A stretch of DNA of 59,408 nt from Planctomicrobium piriforme (GTDB lineage: Bacteria; Planctomycetota; Planctomycetia; Planctomycetales; Planctomycetaceae): NCBI GenBank assembly GCA_945860955.1, contig CAMATH010000042.1, positions 1-59,408 on the forward strand, given 5' to 3'. Within the stretch, counting starts at the first letter, position 1; each line of letters starts with the position of its first letter. Both the position numbers and the translations under genes were made by a program. The notes under the pieces are model-generated. The model saw only the letters and a program-made list of their open reading frames with translations. It was not told where the DNA came from and did not search any database. Of the stretch, positions 16,942-27,700 are shown one piece after another.

Positions 16942-18717
16942 ATGTTGCAGTTTCGATCTCCTCATTTGACGTCGCAGCGAATCGCTCGCGGTTGGACTCG
17001 CCCCCGGTGGGTCGTGGCCGGCTGGTGTTTCGTGATGGTCGTCGTGTTGCCGCTGACTTTGATTGGACTCGGCGTGCATTACGAGTGGTTCGATCAAGCG
17101 AACGTGCTCTACGAATGGCATGACGCGGTGTATCTGCCATTGCGTGGCTGGCTGGTTCTGAAGCCGTGGCCGTACTGCCTGATTCCATTGGGGTATCTGA
17201 TCGGAATCGCGGGCGCGCTCGCGGCTCCGTTTCTGATCGGACGGTCACCGTTGAAGCAGGCTTATTTGTGGTGTGCAAGATTCGTGCTGCTCGGTCTGAC
17301 GCGACTGCCATATGACCGAACCGAACACTTCTTCAACTGGTGGCAGCGCTGGGGGCGTTCCCGACATGCTGTGTGGCCGCTGCTCGCCGATGAAATGCGT
17401 GTCGCGGTGCGGCAGCAGTTTGACGCCCGACCCGACCGGCGCGCCTGGTGGCTGGCCGAGCTGATTCGCTGGACGGCCCTGACGATTCAGTTGCGCCGGC
17501 TGATTGCGATGCCAGTTGAGCCCCCCGAATCATTTCGCACGGATTGTCTGACAATGGTGTCTTGGTTCCGGAAGTGGTTCCGTGGCAAAGGTGCTGACAC
17601 CGAGCCCGCTGTCATGCCCGGGCAACCGCCGACTGAGTCGTCGCAGCGATCAAGTCCGCAGCGGAAACTGATCAGCGAAGCGAATTCACTCTCGCGGGAT
17701 GACCGCATTCGCAATGCGCGAGCGTGGACGGAAGCGGTCGTCAGACTCGCAGCGGTCTCCACGGAACAGGCCGAGGCCGAGGAAGCCGGCCGCCCCGCGT
17801 TGCTGACGGGCCAATGGAAGGACGTCTTTCGCAGTCGACGTGGCACGGTGCGTGAGCGTGCGACACTCGCGTGGTATCTGATCCGACGGCAGCCACACCT
17901 GACCGAACTGGTGGAATGGCTGCGGCGTGATGCGTCTGACTGTGTTACCGAAGAGATGGAGTTGAGGTCGGTCTGTGACGACGCTGGCTTCGCTCAGGAA
18001 GCTGCCATTCCGGTGGATGCGGGTCTTGACTTCGAATCGGCGGCGCGCGATGTCGCCCTGCTGGTCCCCATACTGACGCGACTCGGCAGCCAGATCGCGG
18101 ATGTTGAAACCAGTCACGACGCCGAACAGGCCGTTGATCTCGGAGATCGCCACGGACGACAGGCGATGCTCGGTGCCGACGCCCGCTGGATATTGCGTCG
18201 CGTGACAATGTCGACGATGCGACGGCGACGACTTGTGGAACAGATATTGCGGGAACTGGAAGCTCGCGTGTTTCATCCATCCGCTTCGGTGACGACCGGT
18301 GAAACCATTCCGCTGGAAGGCGACCGGGAAGTTGGGGCGCTGTGTCTCGACCTGGCTCTGGTCCCCGCGCTGCTGACCGGCGAACCGGGACCACTCGTCG
18401 CGCTGCTCGACGCCATCGACGCGTTTCATCTCATGTGGTCGCTGGCCAACGCCAATGCCACCGGGACTCAAGAGCATTCCCCGTTGCAACCACGCACGCT
18501 ATCGATCGTGTGGAGTCGACTGAGTGAGGCTCTTGACGAAGTGCCTCGAAGCGACATCCGAAGTTATTGCCGCGAACTTCAAGGAAAACTGTTCGCCCGG
18601 ACGGCTGCCTCCGTTTCGGGCTCCGCGTTGTGCGGACCTTCCGTCGTGCGGAGCGGCGATCTCGGCATTTTGCACGACCGCGGTGAACTCGTAGATCGCG
18701 TGTCGACACCGCGTTGA
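16942..18717 (+). CDS. Membrane protein of the dual-ATPase cluster, unknown function
   Basis: A 591-residue protein with two clear N-terminal helices (about 23-44 and 78-98) and possibly a third (about 107-119). A long soluble region that looks mostly helical follows. No enzymatic motif is visible. ATG 16942 is preceded by GGGTGGGTG; a GTG at 16933 is an alternative start three codons upstream. The gene ends 19 bases before the giant propeller-like gene, so the two probably share a transcript. It may form the membrane base of the system. Confidence 0.7.
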   Translation: MLQFRSPHLTSQRIARGWTRPRWVVAGWCFVMVVVLPLTLIGLGVHYEWFDQANVLYEWHDAVYLPLRGWLVLKPWPYCLIPLGYLIGIAGALAAPFLIGRSPLKQAYLWCARFVLLGLTRLPYDRTEHFFNWWQRWGRSRHAVWPLLADEMRVAVRQQFDARPDRRAWWLAELIRWTALTIQLRRLIAMPVEPPESFRTDCLTMVSWFRKWFRGKGADTEPAVMPGQPPTESSQRSSPQRKLISEANSLSRDDRIRNARAWTEAVVRLAAVSTEQAEAEEAGRPALLTGQWKDVFRSRRGTVRERATLAWYLIRRQPHLTELVEWLRRDASDCVTEEMELRSVCDDAGFAQEAAIPVDAGLDFESAARDVALLVPILTRLGSQIADVETSHDAEQAVDLGDRHGRQAMLGADARWILRRVTMSTMRRRRLVEQILRELEARVFHPSASVTTGETIPLEGDREVGALCLDLALVPALLTGEPGPLVALLDAIDAFHLMWSLANANATGTQEHSPLQPRTLSIVWSRLSEALDEVPRSDIRSYCRELQGKLFARTAASVSGSALCGPSVVRSGDLGILHDRGELVDRVSTPR

Positions 18718-18736
18718 TCTGCGGACTTTCTCCAGA

Positions 18737-21700
18737 ATGTCACACGAAACCAATTCGAACCCCACCATGTTGTTTCCATTTCGAATCCGCCGCAGTTCGA
18801 TCGTCAGTCCACAGCAGCGAGCTGTCGCATGGCACTCGTTTGTCTGGCGCTGGGACAGCGCGATGCTATTGCTGCTGATTCTCGGTTTCCTGCTGTGGGC
18901 GTTTGTGGTCCGCCGCATGGATCTGTGGGGAGCGTTCGACGGTTCCGGGCAGTTCGAACCGGTGGGTGATTCGCGCAAACGATTCGACGTCGAAGAAGAG
19001 ATTCGTCGGCACGGCGTTCTCGACGCGACACATCGCGGGGACCGGCTGGTCGTCACGCTGAAGGGGGGCGGCGTCCGAGAGTACGACACCGGGATGGACA
19101 TCTGGGGCAATCTGCCTCCATTGCCGGAGACGCTGGTCGACCGCGACATCGTCCAGATTCGGGCTGGCAACGGGAATGGCAATGAACCGTTCGATGAGCG
19201 GCGCGACCGCTTGTTCGCGCGTACCGCCAGCGGCGGACTGGCCGTGCTGCGGGATGATGGCTGGCAGGTCATCTCCCGCGATACAAAGTTCTTCGGCCTC
19301 AGTGGCCGGCCGGTGGAATGGCGTGACGTGACTGCGGCAGCGGTGTCCGACGACCGTCGGCATGTCGTGCTGGGCTGCCGCACCGAGGGACTCGGACTGT
19401 ACGACGCCCGTGATCGTGTATGGCCGAGAATCGAAGGGTTGAGCCGCCTACGGGACATCGGAGCGATTCGCGAAATCGCGTGGTGGAAAAGTCGCGGCTG
19501 CTTCGTGATCGGCGGCGAACGCCGACTGGCGCTGTTTCGGGTGCCTGGCAATCCCGCGGCGGCGATGGAGCCTCCGACTGCGGTGGATTCCGCGGGGGTG
19601 ACTTCGGGGGACACCGATGACTCCATCGAACTCCCGTCCGAGTTCGCCCGCGAAATTGTGGATCTTCACGTGACGCCTCAAGGCACGCTGTGGGTACTCG
19701 ATCGACAGCCGCGGTCGCCGAATCAAGTGCGGATTTCGAATTGGGCGGCGGATCGCGAACCCGTGGTGGAGTTCGAAGAGAACGAGATTCACCTGGGCCT
19801 GACCCTGAGCGACTTGAACTTCGCGATGCAGATCGACGACCGGCTGTTCGTCTGCGGCGAAACGACCAACGACGCGACTTGTGGAGTCTTCGAATATCAC
19901 TGCGACCGTCACGCGTGGTCGCGACGTTCCACGACGCCCGTCAACACCACTCTGCGGAGTCTTGATGGCGGGAGTTTCTATGTCGGGACTGAGAAGACCG
20001 TCGAGCAGTTTCCAACTGACGCGAACAGCTCAATCTGGCGATTCGAGGGTTCCGACAGATCGGTACAGCGTCTGATCTGGGGCCGCGCCGGCGAGATTCT
20101 CGCGCAGTTGAAAGATGATCGAATCTTCTCATTGCGGCGCGGACAGCCGCCGGTCGAAGTGTTTCACGCGCCGGCATCAAACGTCGATCTGGCGACTGTA
20201 CATTCGGCGTACGATCTCGACGGCACCCACATTCTGCTGGTCGGTCCTCACTCCGCGGTCATCCACAACACGCAGACTCGCGTCTATGACGACTTTCCGA
20301 TCTCAAGTGATGACCAAGAAGCGAAATGGTTGGCCGAGCCAGGTCTGAGTTTCGCATCGACAGGCGGATCGGCGTTCTTCCATTCACAGGACGGAACGGT
20401 TCGCGTCTTGCCGCTGCGCGACCTGATTGGCGGCGGCAAGCGGTTTCAGCGCGTGAAACCCCATCAGGTCGCCGCCGGAACAGCGCTCTCGCTAATGCCG
20501 ATGTCAACCGGCAAGGTCGCCGTGCTGGATGCTGATCGCGTGCTGCATCGCATTGATGCGTCTTCGGGCGGTCCTGTGGTACTCGGCGGCCGTCGGATTC
20601 CCGAGTCGTCGGGTCAGACGCTTGTGCCGCGGGACGTCGCTGGCTTGACGACGGAGACTCTCGCAGACCGTGACAGCGCTTTTTTGTTCCCAGAACAGAA
20701 GCGGCTGACCGTGCATCGGAGTGACTCACGCGAATTGCAGAATTACGCCTTGCCGGAGGATGAGGAGATTCTGGAATTGGCCTCCATGAAGTCGCGGCTG
20801 CTGATGCCGACCCGCGATGGCGATGTGTACGACTTCCGATCAACGAAAGATCGCTGGCCACCCCAGGGAGCGACGTCCGTGCTGCTTGGCGGCGATGGTC
20901 GATTCAACTCCAACGTCAATCTCGACATCACGGATGACGAACTGTCGGACGTGCGGGTTGATACCGACGGCGACCTGTATCTCGCCGGAGCGGGCAAAGT
21001 CGTGCGTTATTCGCCGGCTCACCGACGAGTGGTGGATCGCTGGAACTACGCCAGCACGAGCAGCGTGCGTCTGGCCGGAATCTCGAATCACAAGCCTGTG
21101 GCAGTGATTAATGGACATGTCATGCACGGCTCAGATTCAAAGTTGGAGGAGGCATCAAGGGCGGAAACTGTGAGCCTGTTCCACGAGCAGTTATGGATCA
21201 CCGCCACGGGTGCCGACGGACTTCGGCGATTGGGGTGGTATCCCCGACTGAATAAGGATCCGCGGCGGCAGTTCGTTTTCTTCAAGCATCCGAAGTCCGA
21301 TGCCCGGCAATTTCTTGATGCCGTTCGGCTGTCGAGCGGCGGTGAGGCCGATGGGGACGTGCTGGTATCAACGGATGCCGGACTGCGCGTTTACAGCTCG
21401 CGAGCCCGCTCGTGGTACTGGTTCAAGGACAAATCGTTTTTTGCCGCCGCGGAACTGTACCGGCTCGGCGATTTCGTGCTTGTCGCGAAACGACTGGGTG
21501 AGCGGCGGTATGAACTGGGCGTGTTTCATGTCCACGGTCTCAAAGTTCCGCACGAACCGGACGCGAGTGCGCTGACTTTCCGGAGCCCGCTGTGGCAACC
21601 GCCATCTGAACTGCGTGCCTTTGCCATGGACGAGACCAAGGGCGACTTCGTGTTCGTGTTGCCAGACAATTCCGTGCATCGCTGGCGTCCCGGAGTCGGA

Positions 21701-24700
21701 ATCGCAAGTGGCTCGTCGGTAGTCGAGATCGCCGCACCGGGAGACTCGCCGGAGGCGAGCGATTTGAAGCGTGTGGTGTCGTGTGGTTCGTATCTGTGCT
21801 TTGCGGGTGAAAAGGTGTTGTGGACTTACAAGACGAACTCACATACGTGGCGTCGACTGTCGTTGAAATTTCCGGCGGGGACGACTGCGAGCGACTTTTC
21901 GGTGCAGGGCATCGAGAATGATCCACGTCTGGATCAGGTGTGGTGCGCCGTGCGAAGTGGTGGAGAACTGCTGGTGGGTGCGTGGACGACCACTGCAGCC
22001 TCCTCGGACATCAACTTGAAGTCGCTGTTCAAGCCGAGCGCCAGCAGTTTTATGGGGAATGCAGATCGGCTGATTGATGCTCAGCAAATGATTGATCCCG
22101 AGAAAAACAGTGACGTCATCACATTGCTGCAGTCTGACCGAGTCGACTGGTTTCATCCAGACCGGCGCGAACACCGTAGCGGTGCGTCTTTTCCCGGCGC
22201 GTCGCCAACCGAAAAGCTCATCTACGGGAAGATTGACGGACGGCGGATCGCCACGAACTCGCTGGGCCGATTCTGGATTGCAAAGTCAAGCGACGAGTTT
22301 CCGTCGGGTTTCCGATACTGCGATGTCGATCCGAGTGGTGACACGAAGTACGCGTTCGATCAAAGTGCGGCCGTATGGCGTCGCCAGCCCAATGGCGGGA
22401 TCGACGTCTGCCAGACGGCGGCAGCGGTGTCCGATGAATATCAATCATTTGCCGCCCAGATCGTGCCGATGGAAGTCGACCCGGCATCCGTACTGGCCGT
22501 CTATCCGTGGCACGACCTGTCGGTCCTGCTCACTGTGGAAGGGGCCCGCGTCTACGACGAGAAGCAGTTTCGCGAAGTCTCCGTCAGCGACGTGAAACTG
22601 TCTCCCGTGAAATCGCCACTGTCTCGATCTGGACTCCGCGCGTTCGAAGATGACGGCTCGCTGTGGATCCAGCGCGATGGTGCGCTCCTGCATCTCGCCG
22701 GATCCTCTGACCCGTCGAAGTCCCTCGCACCGCCTCCACGGCTGTTTCGTGATGCTGTCGAGTTCGTGCCGTTTTCAAGCGGGCAACATTGGGTTCGCGC
22801 GACGAATCAGTGGCACTTCTGGAGGCCGGCCGAGCGCATGTTCGCGCCGGTGCCCCGCAGTGCCACACCCGTCGCCGAGTCGGGTCTGAAACTCTTCCTC
22901 CGGTCCGATCTGTCGCCGGTGGCGATCGATCGCGCCAGCCGGCAACTGTTGTGGTGGAACCCGGCTGGTTCATGGAACGCCCGGTCAACCGCGATTCTGC
23001 CGTCGAATGTTGTCCTCGACGAGATCCGCTGGCTCGCCCGTGACGGACGCGACTGGTGGGCTCTGTTCGACGACCGCATTGAACGGCTCGCGGAACGGCG
23101 GCGGGAGGCGTCCTTCGGTCTTCACGTTGTCGACTCGTACCGACTCTCTGCGGCGGTGCGGAACGGTCTACGGGAGGGGCTGCTCAACGTGCGATTGAGC
23201 GACGACGGCATCGAATTCGTCGGCGTACGTTGTGGCTGCCGCGCGGCGGCCGTCTCGGAATCCGTCACCGAGCGGGGCGACTTTCGCTGCTCTGGCGGCC
23301 TGCAATGGTGGACCTCGCGGATTGATGAATCTCCATTGGCCACTTCGCTCGACGCGAATGCCCGACTGCTGTTCATTGACGAACTCCACCAAACCGGCTG
23401 GCTTGCGACCGACGACAGCACCCGCTTCTTCGCGCTGATGGCTGACAAGTCGCGTCTGCCAGGTTCAGGCAACCACTCCAGCGTCGCCAAAGCGGCGGCT
23501 GGCGTCCTCTGGTCGAATCCGAATCCGCTCGACGCGGACACACGCCGGTTGCTCGCCGGTCGGGAGCAGCGACTGTCGTTGACCGGGCTCGAACTTCCGT
23601 TGATCGGCGCACGACCACTGGCTCACGTGTTCGCCGAACCCAACCTGAAAAACTCCGCGACCGGTACGGCGGACGCTGTGTCTTTCAGCCTCCCCGACCG
23701 CCATTCAGAGTCTCTGCACAAAATCCCACGCGGTACTCCGTTGCGGCTGGTTGAGCGGTTCGAGCGGTTCTTACCGGCCGATCAGTCGACAGAAGTCTGG
23801 TATCGCGCGGTGCGGGATGACTTCACCATGTTGTGGACACCGGCCGCGCAGCTTGATCTGGAAAAGTCCCGAGTCACGGCGGATTCGGCGCCGCTGTATA
23901 GCGATCCCCGCGGCGACTCCCCTGTCGTTGGCCGGTCGCCGCGTGGAACGGCGATGAGTGTTGTCGGGGTCCAGAAGGGTTGGGCACTTCTGTTTCTCAC
24001 AAAGGCTGAAGTCGGGTGGCTGCCCGAAACCGCGGTCAGGCTGAAAGTCCCCGTCGCATCGGGAAAATGGTCGGAAGTTGACGTTCAGACTTCTGCCCGC
24101 GCGGCGGCGTTTCGCCAATCGATCGCGAAGGCACAGGTCGAATTCGGACCGAACGGAGCTTTGACGGTCACATTGAGTGAGACTGGATCGACATCGCGTC
24201 GCATGGCTGTGGTCGATCCCTGGCCGTCGATCAGCTCGCTCCGTCGCGACGGCAATACGGGCTGGGAGTCCCGCTTCGGAAAGGTTCCCAACGGCCGGCC
24301 GGCCTGGCAAGCGGTCACAGATCTCGAAATCAAACAAGGCTCGCTTGTGGCACTGCGTCCCGGCGGCGATGTGAAGCTCGCACCGGCCGGTGGATTTCTT
24401 GAAGTCAAAGGCATCAAGGTCGATCGGTCGCTCAATCTCGGCTGGTTGAAATGGGACCGCCAGTCGAAGCATTTCGAAATGAACTGCACCGATGGTCCGC
24501 AGGTATTCCCGCCGAGTGCGATCGTTGCGGCTGTGCCAGGCGGCGGCACTCGGTTCCTGTTCGAAGAAGTCGACGGACTCGTCTATCGCGAGTCAGGGAA
24601 ACCGTTTGTCAGCAATCGTCACGGCGTCTGGCGGTACGACAGCGACAACCTCTCTCTGACGCGCGGCACCGTTGATTCCGTCGAATTCCGGCCGCACGTC

Positions 24701-27700
24701 GGTGCCGTAGCGGCACGCCCCTTTGTCGGCGGTTTTCTCGACGACAAAGGGGCGTACATTCAAGCCGTGAAAGGAATGCCCGTCGCCAGCGGTCACACGG
24801 GTCACAACGTGGTCAAGCACGGCCCGGTCACGTTTCACGAAGATGTACGACAGACTCCGCTCAAAGTCACACTGACTCGAATGGACCGTACAGTGCTGAC
24901 GGACAAAGTGCTGACAGATGACGGATTCAACTGGGATCGCCGGCATAGTCTCGCGATCAATGCTGCCGGGGTGTTGCTGCAATCGGATGCCGGGGTGCAT
25001 CAACATGCCGCCGTCCCTGAAAGCGAATTCTCGGCGTCCCCTGAAGAACAGGGCCGGCTCTTCAGTGAAGATCGCGCGACAACCTGGCTTCATCACGGCG
25101 ACGACTGGTGGAAGCAGACGCGGAGCGGCTGGACGGCGGTCGACTCGCCGCGGCTGAACCGGACGCTCGTCGCTGCGGCCGCGGCTGGCGGTTGGAGCTG
25201 GAAGCGAAACGGCGCGGGTGATGTCACGGTCACCTGTGCCGGCCCGGCGGTCGGTTTTCGGCAGGTCGCCGACGCCAGCGGCATTGTGTACTTCACCTCA
25301 GACGAATTGGGCGACGCCGCAGCCTTTGATGGAGAACTGCACGTGGTGACGCAGTCCGCGCATCAGTTCATGGATCTAGCCGCGACGGCAACGGAGCCAT
25401 TGGCTGTCGGCGGGTCGCTCGATCAGGGGACCGCCCGGCAGCCGCTTCCCGCAAAAACGAAACTTGAGGAGATCGATCTGGCAGTTCGACGCGACCGGAA
25501 CTTCGGAGCCGCGAATCGTGGCGAGATCCTCTATCGCATTATCAATGGACGTATCGAGCACTGGAACAAGCCGACGGCCCGCTTCGAACCGACTCTACCG
25601 GCGGACAATCCGCTCATGCTAGAACGGCTCGCCTCGACATCGCGGCTGAGGTTCTGGCGGCACGACGACGCTCGCCTCAAGAAAGAAGTGCGGCTGGACA
25701 AACCGGTCGGAGGAGACGACTGGGTTGAATACACGTTCAGCGTCGTTACTGGACCGCGTTCGCAACAGCAGATCCGATTTCCGTTCGACCGGGCCAAGTC
25801 CGTGGCAGCACGCTTTGGACAGTTGTTTGTGGGCACGGATTGCGGACTGCAAGTCAGTCCCGAATCCGACGCAATCGACGAGACGAAGGCCGGGAAGTTT
25901 GACCTGCATCAGCCGACATTAAGACTATTACAAGTGCGCGACGGCGGCGGCAGTCTCGTCGTCGATCGCGTTGGGATTCCGTTTGCGAATCCGACGGTCC
26001 TCGCGGTTCGATCGGACAGTCTCTGCCTGGCGACTTCGGACGGGAAGACGTTTGTGGCGCAGCCTTCCGGCCGGGAACTGGACGAGCGACTGCGCTTCCA
26101 GAGCGCACTCTGGCAGTGGCGCGAGCAGACCGTGTCAGCGGATACCGAAGCGCGCCCGTCCACCAATGCGACGGCACCCAAGGCGGCTGCTTCCAAGGTG
26201 GTGTTGGCGGGGCGTTACATCAATGAGCGTCGTGTCTACGACTCCGAGTTGATCGACTTCACTAACGGCCGATTGCCGCACGATCGGATCATTGATGCCA
26301 CGCATCACGACGGCCAAACCTTCACGCTCTGGCACGACGGCTGGCTCACGACCCATTCCGGTGACAACGCCGATTTCAATGCCGGTTTCCAGAACTTCGA
26401 CCAGCGGAGCTTCAAGCCGACGGGCCTGTTTATCGTTCGCCATGCGAATCTGCAGTTGCAACCGAGTCTCTATGTGAGAAACGATCAGCGCGATGTCCTG
26501 CGGTACGACGGACCGACTGGCCAGTGGCTGCCGGTCCGGATGGACGAAGAACGGCGGCGTCTCAATGACTACGCGGCAAGTCGGCCGGCGTTCTCGCGCG
26601 ACCGTTTGCGGTTGGTCGTCAACGATCAGCGGCAGTTCCAATTTCAGTATCTCACGCTGCCGACGTCCGCCAGCCCAAATGGCCAATGGCGCGAACTTCC
26701 CTGGAGGCCTCGTGATAACTCTGACGTCGGCACAGCCGCGGTGCGGTTCTGTCTTGAGTGCGATCATTGGCAGGAATTCATCTGCGATCAACGCAGCGAC
26801 TCGCTCTGGGCCGCGACGCCAATGGGTTTCTGTCGCTTCAGCAGAGTGGCCGGGGATTCCCGACCCGCCTCGGGTTCGCCCCATTCAGCGACCGCGCCGG
26901 GACGGGTCAAACTGCGACTTGACGAATTCGTCTCCGCTCGACAACACGCCGATGCGGAGCGGCTGTCCGTCACGGAGATCCGTATTGCCACGGCTCCTGC
27001 CGGCGCGACGCAGCAGGTCCCCGAACAATTCGCCGTCGAATTTCGTCGCGATTACGACAGCGCGCACGTCTACTCCGCCACGCTGGATACTCGTCGAGAC
27101 ACCGGTGTGTTCCAGAAATTCGACCGTTCTGACAAATCGGTATCGAAGACCGATCCGTTCGCAGAGCAGGAGCCCGTCAAGACCAGCTTCTGGAAATGGC
27201 GACTGACCGGGCGGAATGGCCATCACGCCTCAAACAAACGACACCCTCAGCCGGGCAAGCTGGAATGCAGGCTCTTAAGCGAAGCTCCGGATGCCCCTGG
27301 TGAGAACATCGATCTGTCTAGCGGACGCTTCCCATTCGACCAACCGGATTCGCTCGTGTGCGACGGCAAGGCCGTGCATCTCGCCGCACCTTTTGGCGAA
27401 CCACGATTCGGGTGGATCGCTGTGAATGGCGAAGATCTCCATCTGCGGCACTGGAAGCGGCCGTTCGACCGGGAAACCGCCAAAAGAGTCGAGCGCGTCT
27501 TTCCGGCCAGAAACAGCGAGCACAACGAGGTTCTGGGACTGCTGACGGCTAACGGCGAAGTCCTCACGATCCTTGGAAACAAAGAGAAGAAAGAATCGGA
27601 CTTGGCAATCTTCGCAGGTGACGACGGCTTCTGGTCGTACCGACAAAAGCCGCTCACATCGTCGCGAGAGATCTCGTCCAGGACTACACCCGCGTCTGCC